Assembly: GCA_027627225.1 (NCBI GenBank)
Contig: CM051030.1
Location: 19,451,415-19,515,414 of the forward strand
Reading direction: 5' to 3'
Source of the DNA: Congeria kusceri
Taxonomy: Eukaryota > Mollusca > Bivalvia > Myida > Dreissenidae
Length of the DNA stretch: 64,000 bases
Shown here: positions 24,863 through 37,019 of the stretch, piece by piece
Numbering within the stretch: position 1 is the stretch's first letter
Layout: every line of letters begins with the position of its first letter
The notes under the pieces: generated by a model
The model's database searches: none
Seen by the model: the letters and a program-made list of their open reading frames with translations, nothing else
What the model was told of the DNA's origin: nothing
Translations under genes and position numbers: made by a program

Positions 24863-25017
24863 AGTCGATCAATATCGCTCTCCGTAAGCCCGCTTTCCAA
24901 ACTGACACATTGTACAATAGTCAAGGTAGATACGCCAAACGGATTCTATACCAACAAATATGCGTTCTCCGGCTTCTATACGAACAGGCATTGGATTCTG
25001 TTCACCAGCAACGGTTA
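24863..25017 (+). pseudogene. F-type lectin exon, frameshifted copy
   Basis: Starts after the acceptor TCACAG and reads ESINIALRKPAFQTDTLY, the start of an F-type (fucolectin) domain, matching the copies at 27410 and 27627. Within ~25 codons the homology changes frame: the AAACGGATTC...TATGC stretch aligns with AGACGG...TATGCC of the intact copy but in a different reading frame. The original frame then runs into unrelated residues and stops. The ~90 bp intron sequence ahead of it is also shared with the later copies. It is probably dead. Confidence 0.6.
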
Positions 25018-25051
25018 AACGCTAAACAGTCCCGTTAGTTATCTAATGTTT

Positions 25052-25232
25052 TCAGCAATAAATACGATGTTTTTATAATAAGCCACAATATCACGGAACA
25101 TCAGATACATCTGTGTGCCATATTTTACAGTTCGGTTGATTTCAGCAATAAAAATACGTTGTTTCCATATTACGAGTAAATCACATTATGATGGAACATC
25201 TGATACATTTTGTGTGCCATATTTTCCAGTTC
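25052..25232. repeat. Two tandem copies of an ~88-bp sequence
   Basis: The segments from TTTCAGCAATAAA at ~25052 and ~25140 both continue through a variable middle to GGAACATC(A/T)GATACAT and GTGTGCCATATTTT. They are diverged by small indels. Confidence 0.6.
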
Positions 25233-27321
25233 TTTTACCAGACAATAAACGTTAAAATTATAGTTTGAATTGAGCCAAATCTGTTTTACTGAGCTGCGCG
25301 AACGTTAACATCATGAGTCACATTTCGTGTACTTTTGTAGGAGTGGCACCTTTATACTATCTGTAATAGTTTTTCTTCAGTAGGCAAACATTAACTGAAG
25401 TTACTGGACTGAAATAACAAGCTGTCAAAACATAAATTGTATTCCTTTCGGCATAAATAATACGTTAGTATAGACAACTGATAATATCCGATGCCGGCTA
25501 ATTAACGAATCGCTTCATATATTGTTGAGCTCCAAATGTGGGCTCATTTTCACAAAGAATCAGCTATTGCATCGAGATCAATCTTAGTTGATCGTGATAT
25601 TCCAGCTAAACTGAGCTGAATCTGAAACATAGTTTCATAGCCTGTAGCTCATACAATTTGAATTACGAACAATGGCATGCTTTACAATATGTTAAGCATA
25701 CTTTTAAACATAGTTTAAACGACTCGGTCTGTATAATAACACCCTTCGTAGAAAACGTTTTAAACGGAGCGAATTTATTAATATTTATTATAATGCCTTT
25801 GTTAAGACCCTAAAATAACCGCGTGAATCTGATTGTGCGATTTTTTTTTGGATAAAAAACTATGTGAGGAAAACTCTTTAGGACGATTCAAATTTAAAAC
25901 GTGTTTGTTCGATCTTACATCTTAGTGGCATATATACAATTAACCAAATAAAGTTAATAAACATATATTTATTTTTAAAATGGAATAAAAGTTAAGAACA
26001 ACCATAGCTTTAAAACGCACAATAAGCTAGTTGTTAATTACCAAACAGTTTTCATGTGTACATACGGAAACTCAAATACATGTATATGTGTTGACTTGAC
26101 TGTCGGTTTAGGTTACACAACACTGATGAACGATGCAAAAACTCCCCACTAGTACTTGTTGATTTATTCCCTATTGAAGTGTTTCCTTCGTCATTTTTAT
26201 GTTTCCCTGTTCGTGTTCAAGTGTTATTGTCAATTGTATCTGCTTGTTATTTAAATTATTGATATGAAAGATCGTACGTTTACACTTTAAGGGATTCCGA
26301 CGTGCGATTCGTATTTAACCCGTTTGGCGCCAAATTTATCACATAATGTTTCGCCCAGCGCCAAATTAATTAACACTGTACGTAGAAATCAAAAGTAAGT
26401 AGTTTCAAACTTTAATACCTTACTTATTTTAGTGACAACTTCGTCAAATCTGAAACATAGTTGACACAATAAAACTTGCAAATTATGCATTTATTTTATA
26501 TTAGTTTTGTTACCATAATGTTTAATTGATTTTCCATAAAACTGCACCATACACAAATATGAAATATTTGCATGAACAGATTTATATTTTTAATTACTTT
26601 TTCTTTAATAAATAATCTCATTCACATAACTCAGCCTAAAATTATTTTAAAACTAAATTTAATATTAAACATACATTACACAATAATTTAAGTATATGCC
26701 AGTCACATAATCAATTTTTACTTACACAGTTTCAGTGAGTTTTGTAAACAAATATATAATTTGCTTTATTTAAATACAGGCGTATGTATCAATAAAACAC
26801 CAAGCGCACATAGAAGCTTGTCTAAATTCATCGTGCGATATCCGGTGCCATTATTTTTTATACAACTAAATGTTCGTTTGTTATCCGTTGCTATCGTTGC
26901 TAGTAACAAACGCCGAAACACCAATGTTATGGCAATTACCATAATTTAAGTACAAGGCCGATACAATATTGCTGTTCTAGAACGATTATATCACAAAACA
27001 ATGCGGGGAAAGCTTTAAACACGATAAATCTTTCGCATCCAAATGCTACTAGGCTATTTATTTTGCTTAATATAGGCTGCATACAGCTTTTTGCGCAATG
27101 AAAAAAAATTACATATTATATAATTAATAATAATATATTATAGTGTTATTTGAAAAGCTTCATTATGATAACTTACACATATATGATGGTGTCTTGCGCT
27201 TCCCTGTCGTTTGTAGCCTCGTCGTTGTGTTTGTTTTCTCAATGAGAATCCGGTGCCTGTTCATATGGAAGCCGTAGAACGCATATATTTTCGTATAGAA
27301 TTCGTTTGGCTTATCCACCAT
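25233..27321. other. Non-coding stretch between lectin exon copies
   Basis: AT-rich sequence with no recognisable exon or element. It would be intronic if the signal exon at 24586 is spliced to the exon at 27627. Confidence 0.45.
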
Positions 27322-27755
27322 GATAGTGGCAAAGCGAGTCATGCTTTAGAATAAACAACACTTTTCGATTCACAATTTTATTTTGGTTTTATTTTTGTTT
27401 ACGTCACAGAGTCGATGAATGTCGCTCTCCGAAAGCCAGCTTTCCAAACTGACACGGCGTTTAGTGGCGAGGCGAGTCGTGCTGTAGACGGTGACGTCTC
27501 GCAGTATTATGCCAAAGGCTCCTGTACTCATACATTATGATAGTGGCAAAGCGAGTCATGCTTTAGAATAAACAACACTTTTCGATTCACAATTTTATTT
27601 TGGTTTTATTTTTGAATACGTCACAGAGTCGATGAATGTCGCTCTCCGAAAGCCAGCTTTCCAAACTGACACGGCGTTTAGTGGCGAGGCGAGTCGTGCT
27701 GTAGACGGTGACGTCTCGCAGTATTATGCCAAAGGCTCCTGTACTCATACATTAA
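27322..27755 (+). repeat. 217-bp tandem duplication carrying a lectin exon
   Basis: Two almost identical 217-bp units, 27322-27538 and 27539-27755, each starting GATAGTGGCAAAGCGAGTC and including ~88 bp of intron plus the first ~128 bp of an F-type lectin exon. I see only two or three differences, in the stretch before the acceptor. The duplication cuts the first exon copy short. Confidence 0.92.
27410..27537 (+). pseudogene. F-type lectin exon, truncated copy
   Basis: Same acceptor and first ~42 codons as the exon at 27627 (NVALRKPAFQTDTAF, RAVDGDVSQYYAKGS, CTHTL). It then runs straight into the intron sequence of the next duplication unit and hits a stop. It lacks the second half of the domain and a splice donor, so it cannot make a lectin domain unless skipped. 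Confidence 0.7.
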
Positions 27756-27845
27756 GTTACAACACCATCTGGGAGGTTGACCTAGAAGAAATATTTGTCA
27801 TTGGAAGCGTCAAAATCTACAATAGATTAGACACCATCCAGTGCG
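27627..27845 (+). CDS. F-type lectin (fucolectin) exon, intact copy
   Basis: F-type lectins bind fucose through a galactose-binding-like beta-barrel related to F5/8 type C domains, and act in innate recognition. This exon follows the acceptor CACAG and is open to the donor G|GTTAGT at 27846. It starts and ends in phase 1, so it can be duplicated or skipped without a frame change. It codes for NVALRKPAFQTDTAFSGEAS, RAVDGD, CTHT, WEVDLEE and VKIYNRLD: the domain start, the calcium-site region and the His...Arg-x-Asp part of the fucose motif. The His-Arg spacing is 25 residues by my count, one short of the eel lectin. The exon for the rest of the domain was not found downstream in this window. 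Confidence 0.72.
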
Positions 27846-30800
27846 GTTAGTGGTTTGTTAGATTTAGGTAACTTTATCGAGATGCACAGTGTGTATGTAC
27901 AGTTACGGGACATCTGCCGCAATGTCTACTAACACAGGTTTAATATGCATTCCTTTACGTTTTTAGACTGTTGGCGCAAGCCAACAGCATTTAGTAGTTG
28001 TATTCAAAAATCGGTCTTGATGAAACTACTTCTTTACTCTGCAGGCTACGTATCAGCAAATCGATAAATTACTGCGCATTGCTAAGCAGTGAGGCTTTCT
28101 GTTATCGATGATACTTTCTATAATAGATGACAAGAAATAAATCCGACTTAAACACTAATAAACAATAATAATCTAGTTCGTCCACATCTACAAGTGAATT
28201 CATGTTATATCTATTCACATAAGTATCTGTTTGTGATGTTTACTGGTTAACTGAGTACGTATTACATCATATTGCGTAAGTTTAACAACATTGTATTGAC
28301 TGAGTACATACTAGCGGAGAAATCGTAAACTGTCGATTGGCAATTGCTATTGCATAAGAATTATGGAAAAGCATTGTGCTTCTAAAGAGAGTTTTGACTG
28401 TGTTTTACTAATTATATTATTTGTAATTAAATCGGTGTTTACCGAGCAAAGCGTGTGTGTTAAAAAGCACTGAACATTGATACGAACTTATACGGTTCAT
28501 CGACTATTTTAACCCGTTGCATATAACTCTTTTTTGTTTTTAAATAGTTTGCTGAAAAAGTATTGCCCCACACGAATTAAAAAAAATAATGATGGGAATG
28601 TCGTAGATAAATTGCATTGAATAAGACGCGCAGATAGTATTGTGCTGCATTAAGTCACGCATTCAAGGTCAATCATTTTGAGTTTTAAGATCATGCTACA
28701 CAGTGTACTATAGTCAAACCAGGACGCAGTGTTAATATACTTAGATTATACGCATTTACATAAACGGAACACACGTATTGGTTAACAATTATTAGCCATA
28801 CATTTTGTTAAACATCAGTGGCAATTGAACTAAAACATAAAACGAAAATCTATGATAAACGCATAGAGAATACTAGGCTAGTGTTGAATATAGAGAAGTT
28901 TATGTTGCGAGGCTTAGACCACCAGCAGTGCGAGCAAAGGCTTGCGCTTCCCTTGGCTCGCGCGTCCGGTTCTATTTATCCCATCATGTTTTCTTCCAAA
29001 CTTTTCAAAAACAAATGATTTAACAAACTGTAAAATTAATATTCTGGTAGTACAACTGCTTTTAGAAGTATTAAAAACAAAATATACAAATTGTAATAAA
29101 AAATAGTCCCAAGATTCTTGAAATACAATAAACAAAACTTAGGTTGTTAAGTTCTTGTATATGTTTGTGTTATTAGTACAAACAATAATCGAATAGTAAC
29201 TTTCCCATTGAAAAGTCAACAAAGGCACAACTGCGTAATGATCCATACAATTTATGATCCATACAAAAAATCCATACACAATAAATGACCATGAACTTTC
29301 TGCTCGAATGCAAACAATTCGGAAACAAAGCGCATCTGTGACTGTAAATTTAATCTGATTGTTTCGGAAAACATGATTGCGTATTTTAATACAATGTATG
29401 TAACTTATATTCAAATGACTGACCAGAACATGTGATCGGCAAAAGTAAACAATCCGACTGTATCGTGAAAAAATAGTCCGTGCACGCGCCAAGTATATTT
29501 CCACAGTGTGGAAAACAGCTGAGTTTATCCAACTGGGTGTTATTTCGTCAATGAAGATAGGATAAATCTATTTCTCCGAGAATTATGTGGTATTTTACTT
29601 AATATTTTGGCTTTTCTAAAACAATTATGCATACCAATTAAAATGTCCACAACATTAAGCAATATAGCAATTGTAATTTATTCAACATTGATATTGCTTA
29701 AAACCGTTACATAAATAACGTAGATTCATACGCATTGAAATGCTTTTGTAGACTGTATGTTCTTACACAAAGAGACACAAACTTACCATTAATACGTCCG
29801 ATAGAAGTGTCTCTCGGGAAATTATATGTTATATGTTATTTCACTCATTATTTTGTCCTGTCGTTAATAAACAAAATGCAATTAATGCAACATTTACGAT
29901 ATATTGTTAATTATTAAATGCTTGAAGTAATAGTTGTATCATACCGAAATAGTTATTTGACGAACCCATAGGGCGATGTTTAATTAATAAAATATTGAGG
30001 TAAAAGTATGCTACACGGAGTGTATACCATATTGAGCGTGCGGTGTATTTGAATTTCGTTGTTATATATGCGCACGATTAGGCTCCGACCACCAGTGATG
30101 TCGCAATTATTAAATACCTCAAAACAAAAGAAAACTCTCTTAAATATGGTATAAATCATTTTTGAAACAATATAATAATCATTCGTTATGCGCTCGCGTC
30201 AATTGCCATCCTGTTTATTTCAGGCTACCATTCCTATTTCATATTCAATCAATTTCTTCACAAGGGCATACCGACACGCGAGGAAACAAACGTTGCCACG
30301 AAGATCCAATGCTCCTTCATATGTTCCATGACAAAATACTGTCAGGTCGCGCAATATGAGCCACAGATGCGTTCTTGCAAAACGTTCAACAACACAGACG
30401 TGATGAGAGTCAGTGATGACAACAAAGTCATACTTGCTAAGAGGTATTACGCCCCGTACCTGGAATGAAATAGATTCACCTCTCTGGTTACCTTTGTACA
30501 TCTTCTACTGAAATAAGCAGTCATCAATATTCCAAATAATTTACACTGCAATTGAAACGGACTGTAGTATTGATTCAGTTTATAAATTTATGATTGCAAC
30601 TACTGGAAACAAAACATACAAGTCCAACAGTTTTTTATTCCAATTTTTAAGTTAACTTTCACAATGATTATTAACAATTGTCATTAAAATGGAATTATTT
30701 TCGCTTATTTTGACTTTTACTCACCAACAAACAAACTATGAGACATTTGGTAAAAAGAAATAACTATCATTAGTGATGCACAACAAATGCACAATGGACC

Positions 30801-33068
30801 CGCATTTTTTACATATAATATTTAGGTAATAAATATATTCCTCTCCACTGTATGTATTTTTATTTACAAATATCAAAAGCAATTAAGTCATGGACATAAC
30901 ACCAAACAGATGGCGAGCGTAATATATTATTTAGATTACATGTTTGTAATTGAATAGACTGTAGACACACATGTTAAATGCTGATTCAGTTTTATTAATT
31001 TATAGTTATTTATTCAGCTTCTATATGCATGTTCGCAATAACTAAGGATGGTCCTTAATCTGTGTTGATAATTAAAGCTCGATTGTTCAAAGACTTAAGA
31101 ATTCAGAATTATCTTGAAATGTGTTTCTATTGTATGCCTAAGAACATAAGACATTTGAATTTACAGTCGTATTGGTGACATGACAGTCTTGGTGGTCGAC
31201 ATTTTGAAACACTCCGGAGGAATATTTTTGTTTGTTTATACTTCTATTAATATAACATTTAGATTGTTTTAGTGTTGATGCTTGAGTCAATCTTTTAAGA
31301 TTTAAGATTTATATCGGTTGCGTGTTTGTTTTATGTGGTACCGTTCAATATCGATGTGAATTTTGAAGTACATGTCTGTATAATAAGTGATTATATTTAT
31401 ACTACATAATTATATCTTTATTTTAATAAATTTGCGTTACAGTGTTGTTGTTGTTGTTTTTTTGGGGGGTTTTTTGTGCGGTGGGGAGATTTAACCTGCT
31501 GTGTCTTGGAAGAGACATTAACGTAAACACATGTCAAACTTACTTCTTTAAAATCTTAATTCAGTTTATAACGCCTCCATTTATCAGATTATGTAAATTT
31601 ATGTGATGTAAATTTCGCCGTTTGTCGGTCATTTTCAAAGATTATAGATGTGCATAGAGGTGAGCGATCAGGCCCAACTTATTAAAACATACTGGATTTA
31701 AAATTACTGTAACATTTGCAACAGGAATTAAAAAATGGATTTAAAACGGCATTTTGTGTCACTAACGCTTTTAGAAATATGCTTAAACACGTAAATACAT
31801 GGTTTAGGTGAGGTTTATCTTTCTATACGTGTACATGTATTATGAATAATTATGGGTTAAGTTTAAAGTTCGGGCGCCCGTACACCGGTTTAAACCCCCA
31901 ACGCGTTGCACTGACCGATCGAAGGCGATGACCCAAGTGTTATTCTTATTGTTTGTGTGTGTTTGTTACTTTGTCATATGCTGTGTTGTTTAGGCAATTG
32001 GTGACTCGATTTCAATAACGAAGCTTGTGCTGCTAATAAGAGTTCTTTCCTGTTGATGCAGCTAGTGTTTCACTTTTTTATATTTATATCAATGTTATAT
32101 ATTCACTATCAGAGATGTTTCACATAGGCTAGCACAAGAAGGAATTTTCCGTTTGTTATGCGACTGTTTAAAATATATCCCGTTTTATATTCGCCTTGGT
32201 GGGCGTTAATTAAACACAATGTAGACCTAAGCGTTTCATCAAGTAATTTGACTAATCAATTCAATCCGCGAACAACATGTACAACATTTTATTTGTATTC
32301 AAATCATTCATCAAATGTTGATCATTTATAGTATGTTTTCTAGATCGTGGGCATAAAATATTAGTAATATAAGGATTTCTAGGTTCATCTTTTCTTATGA
32401 ATACTATATAATGAATTTTATATTGTTGCCATATTTGATAGTTCTTACATATAAGGTGTGTTTATTTTATACATAGATGAGTCTTTATATTTAGCAGACG
32501 ATGTACATTATGTGCAATATTTAGTCTTGTATCCAGGCCTTACTTCATTGTGTCTAGAATATGTAATATTGTTATATAATATATAAATAGACGCTATCCC
32601 ATTGGTCCGAACAGCCATCAGTGACTAAATTTAAAAAGATTTGGCATAACCTCATGTATATTGGGCTAAAAATATATGTGTGGATTTCTCAAAATGTGTT
32701 CCCGTCTTACACATAAAAATTCATATACCGCAACAGGAACCAAAACTCTTACCTATCTTCATGTCACATGGGCTAAAATACATTTGTGGAATTTCTCTTT
32801 TGGTTCCCGACATGTGCATTGGAAACTGTACCAGTAGACTCTAACAGTGAAACCAGCATAGCGTTCTTTTCTGTCTACATACAACAATTACGCCATTTTG
32901 TTAATTTTCGTGACGTCATTTTATGGGTTTCGTTTAAATTAGTAGGTTATTTTTCGAATTTATCAGAATGTTGTGAGACAGATAGAATCGCCTTTGGATT
33001 AAAATAAGTTTATCTGGTCGGTGAATTTGTTAATAAAACTATTTATATATTATATATCAAAACATTTG
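27846..33068. other. Long non-coding stretch
   Basis: About 5.2 kb of AT-rich DNA without a recognisable gene. One minus-strand open frame at 30220-30501 (residues such as GVIPLSKYDFVVITDS, VVERFART) is less AT-driven than most and follows a possible acceptor (TTTCATTCCAG). I cannot match it to a family, so it is only a weak exon candidate. Around 31871-31925 a GC-richer patch with palindromes CGGGCGCCCG and GGTTTAAACC may be a repeat fragment. Confidence 0.4.
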
Positions 33069-33172
33069 TTGACTAAATGGCCATTGGACATGGTCTGGTG
33101 TTAACTGGGTGAACCTCATGTTGACTGAGGAGTAAGTGAACATCAGACCATGTTCAATGGCCGTCTAGTCAA
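33069..33172. repeat. Foldback inverted repeat, ~38-bp arms
   Basis: The left arm starts TTGACTAAATGGCCATTG and the right arm ends CAATGGCCGTCTAGTCAA. About 33 of 38 bases pair, around a ~28 base loop. The arms are long enough for a stable hairpin in RNA or a cruciform in DNA. It could be a small foldback MITE. I see no target duplication and no coding content. Confidence 0.8.
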
Positions 33173-34239
33173 TCATTGTATTTAAGCACATTCACAACTT
33201 CACAAAATGGTATAGACAAGTACTTGGTTTTGGTGTTACACATGTTATGGTGTTAACCTTTAACTATTAACGCTTTATTTACAACTCATTATAAGGGAAG
33301 GAAAATTAAATAACAACATAAGAATACGTAACAAAAAAGATGAAAAAACATCGTACACCATTTATTGTAACCTACATACTAAATGTAGAGTACTGTGATG
33401 TACAGGGTTTATTTACATAATACAAAACAGATAACCGACATGTAGCATATTTTCTGTCGAAAGCAAAACTGAATATAGCTTAAGCGAATAAAAGTGTTTT
33501 ACTATTAATTATTGTCTTTTAGTAAATTTACAAATCTAAACAGGAAAAAGTGTTTAAAACCTTTTTAATTACAATAAATTGTCAATGTTAATAGGTCATC
33601 TAATAATTTCCACGTTTCTTGTTTATATATAAAATACTGATTTGTATTCCGGATAAATTAGTTTTAAACGTATTATTTAGTTTGCAAAACCATAGAACAC
33701 AAACTATAATGTTCAGTGAACAAATATTTAAAAACGTTTTACTGTTTTTAATAGAAAAGTGTTGACCTAATATGTACATTTTACATATTATGCATTTTAA
33801 TATATACATGTATGTAACATTATATTGAATATTAAGACTGTGTCATCTAGAGTGACTCTAAATATCATAGTCCATACAGATATAAGCATTTCAGATTTCA
33901 GTCGCTCGTCCATAAAAGTGTTAATATCGTAAATGTATGTAAATGTATTTTATAATGTAAATAGCACTAGGTTTTATTTTTCACTTTTTTTCACCGGTTT
34001 TGACGTCGATTTGTCATGCAGCTCTTCAGCGGGGGTTGGCGGCGAACGCTCGGGAAATTTTCGATTTTGTTTTGTTCGGGATCACATAATTGTTGGACGG
34101 ACTAAATTTGACAATGGAAGCTGACTTGGTGGAGGCACGTTATGCACGTGCGTCTTACAAGTGTTTGTTTTGTTTGTCACAGGAGTTTTGCTACCGTGGC
34201 CGAAACTATTAGCAACCTGCCGTGGGTTGTTGCACCATC
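33173..34239. other. Non-coding, with decayed ORF1 tail near its end
   Basis: Nothing is recognisable from 33173 to about 34000. From ~34000 to 34239 the sequence is richer in GC and is probably the decayed C-terminal part of the zinc-knuckle ORF1 that reads on the minus strand from 35048. Confidence 0.4.
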
Positions 34240-35048
34240 ACTTTTTTGTTCGCTCAAAGCCTCGTCGTCAGGTTGTTCCGATTCTGAGGTGCTAGACTCT
34301 GTGTCGGATACATCGTTGACTACACAGTCTGACTTTCAGTGACCTTTTTCGCCACAACTTGTACAGATCCAGTCGTTCGGATATTTGGAGATACATGACC
34401 GTCCTCTAAACACATCGTGCATTTGTGTGGCCTATTTTCATTGGTGCGTTGTCCTAAATGTAGGACACGTCCTATGAATATGCCAAATTACATTGTTGGT
34501 GGAAGGGGTGATTTCAAGGAGAAGGCATATACGATCGTGACTCTATCTCCAGTTTCACAATTTGTCAATTTGTTGTTAACTCGAAGTTTTTCGCGGTACA
34601 ATGAGATCCTATCGTCACCTTGTAAGGTCAATGCTCTTGTGATGGCTCCGTCATCAACGGACAGGGGGATGATCCTGACACGTACCCGTATCGTTTGCTC
34701 ACTATCCATGCGACTGGGCTGAGTATTCAGTACGGGGATAGATTTTCCACGCAGGCTTATTCCCTCCGCCATCAGTGTAACTTTATTATCTATATTGTTC
34801 AGGTATATGCGCCACATACCGCGTACATGCTGTAAACCGGTTATGTGCGCTGGGTTGGTTGTTTGGCCTATAGCTTGATAAAGTTCTACATGTTGGAGCC
34901 ATTCATGCCGCTCGAATTTTCGTTCACCAAACTTGTCGGACTCTCTCATAAATACGAGTGGGATTTTATATTGAGTATCAATGGAGTTTGTGCTGGAATT
35001 TGACCTGTCCGCCAAATTGCTCGCTTCCGTTTGAATGACCTTTGCCAT
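34240..35048 (-). pseudogene. Non-LTR retrotransposon ORF1 with zinc knuckles, broken
   Basis: A Gag-like ORF1 that would coat retrotransposon RNA. The ATG at 35048 opens a 186-codon frame: an N-terminal Ser/Asn-rich part, then GERKFERHEWLQHVELYQAI and GLQHVRGMWRIYLNN, a conserved block of mollusc LINE ORF1s, then VRVRIIPLSVDDGAITRAL. It stops at 34488. Downstream, in shifted frames, lie KCTMCLEDGH and then WICTSCGEKGH-stop-KSDC, two CCHC zinc knuckles with an in-frame stop and frame changes, followed by an acidic Ser-rich stretch (TESSTSESEQ). No reverse transcriptase follows, so this is a 5' fragment of a dead element different from the LINEs at 11-22 kb. Confidence 0.7.
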
Positions 35049-36000
35049 TTTTGTTTGAAAATTTCAAGTTTAAATTGTCAGAAACGTACCTTGCCAGTGT
35101 GTTATGTCCTTTTGTGTCCGTGTATATACTTTTGTCACAACTACACACTTATTGCGGTTTATTTCAACAATTAGAAACACCTTTAAACTCGTTTTATTTT
35201 CAGACCGAAGAAGAACTGCCGTAGCTTGTGCCGCTTAGATCATATATAATATATCATAATATATAATGTATTTAAAAGTTTAGAACTACAAAACATATTT
35301 GTTTTTTGACAGTAAAATCCAGTTTTGGCAAAATGTAGTACCAGTGACATGTACATATATCTTCGATTAATTTTATTTGCATCGTCATCGTCGCGTCATG
35401 GCCCTGTTCGTCATGATTGTTTGACGAAATGATTAATCAGCCCAGCACTAGCCGGGGATGAATACCCACTGGGTTTGGTTACCTTAGTTATATGCTTTCC
35501 TATCTTAAAAACAGTTTTGTAGAATTGAATTAACTAAAAATAAAAATAATATGAACTTTTCCGTTTGTACAGAATTGCATTTGTCTCTATCTGTTTCAAT
35601 TACCAGTTCACAAATACCCGTGGCTGACTTTTTGAAACACATGTGTCAGTAATAGTAGCATATTCATTTGTGTATACCGCATAGCGTTTTCTTTATAGTT
35701 TTTATATTAGGTTTTATTTCGTACACTGTATTCGAAATATGAAACTGAATATGGTATTTGCATGTTCTGACATACAATATCACATACACACAATTACCAA
35801 TGTACACAACATTTTCATAGCAAAGTTTTGTTATTTTTCGTCGTTTATTTCCAAGCATTTAACATTAACTAAATTGCATTTTAGAACAAATATATCTCCC
35901 TATATATATGTTCAATAGATCAAAGTCGAAAAATGTAAAACACAAATATCAACCTTTACTAAACGCAATAAATTGAGGCATGTCGTGGGAAAATCGGGCT
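35049..36000. other. Non-coding stretch
   Basis: No recognisable gene or repeat. Confidence 0.5.
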
Positions 36001-36219
36001 TAATACATGTGCGTAAAGTGTCGTCCCGGATTGGCCTGCGCAGTCCGCATAGTCTAATCCAGAACGACACTTTCCTCCTACAGTAGATTTTGTTTTAGAA
36101 GAAACTTTATTGAAACAGAGAATACCATAAAAGCGGAAAAAGCCGTCCTTGAGTAGCCTGGAATAGCCTTTGCGAATATCGCAGGCTGAACAGAGACCAC
36201 ACTTTACGCACATGTATTA
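36001..36219. mobile_element. MITE with 21-bp perfect terminal inverted repeats
   Basis: The first and last 21 bp (36001-36021 and 36199-36219, core ACATGTGCGTAAAGTGT) are exact inverted copies. Inside, a second inverted repeat AAAGTGTCGT...ACGACACTTT occupies about 36014-36073, so each end can fold on itself as well as on the other end. There is no coding capacity. I recognise this as a widespread bivalve repeat type. The minus-strand 84-codon frame across it is an artefact. Confidence 0.85.
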
Positions 36220-36514
36220 TAACCTTTCGAAACAAAGTGTTTTGCAACGTCTGAAACGATTTACAAATGTTGAATGCAATGAAGGTTTAATACATAATAA
36301 ACATATCTACCGGCAGAGTTCTCGTTTTATATTGACATGTATGTAAAATGAAATAAACCACAGTTTATTTCGTTAACTGGTTATAAATGTTTCATTTGTT
36401 ACATGTGTTAACTTAGCAACCTATCTGATAAAAGAATCGATGGTTATAAAGTGGTGATCAAAGTTAGCGACAATAAAATATTTCAGGCCTGACACTGTTG
36501 AGAGCTCATGAAAT

Positions 36515-36625
36515 ATGCAGCAATGCGATGTTCACTAGAATTGTTGTTGCTATGCAGCAATGCGATGTTCACTAGAATTATTGTTGCTATGCAGCAATGC
36601 GATGTTCACTAGAATTATTGTTGCG
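36515..36625. repeat. 37-bp tandem repeat, three copies
   Basis: Units start at 36515, 36552 and 36589 with ATGCAGCAATGCGATGTTCA and end in TTGTTGCT. They are nearly identical, so the expansion is recent. Confidence 0.9.
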
Positions 36626-36736
36626 TTCACATTAATGTTTGTTTGATCATAAAAGCGTTTTCTTTATAGCCTGATATCAAATAGACTGTTAAATATTTCT
36701 CAAAATGTCATGAGATGTGGAACATTCATGTATTGT

Positions 36737-37019
36737 TTAAAGGAACCTGTTCACAGATTAACAAATTGACAATTTTCCAAAAAAAATGTCATAGATTCAA
36801 GAAATAAAATAATAATACATTATTTACGAACAATCGAAATAACCCTCATGACTAAGACATATATTGGAAATGTCGTTTCGTTTATAGATAATCGTCAATT
36901 GAAATGGATAAAATTATATAGCGTTTTTAATATTTGTTTTAGATTATTCCAGATGCTGTAGTATTTGCAGTTAAGATATTTAATGACATTTATCAAAAAT
37001 ACACAAAATCTGTGAACAA
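36737..37019. mobile_element. Second, decayed copy of the TTAA MITE
   Basis: The left end TTAAAGGAACCTGTTCACAG and the right end AAATCTGTGAACA are inverted relatives, and the interior shares the ATTGACAATTTTC and GCAGTTAAGA landmarks of the 313-641 element in order. The right terminus has lost its TCCCTTTAA. Confidence 0.6.

Noticed and set aside
30220..30501. Possible exon on the minus strand
   Set aside because: Composition is more protein-like than most and a candidate acceptor precedes it, but no family match, partner exon or clear donor was found, so it is not called as a gene.
34417..34722. Plus-strand 101-codon open frame
   Set aside because: It is the antisense shadow of the retrotransposon ORF1 read on the minus strand.
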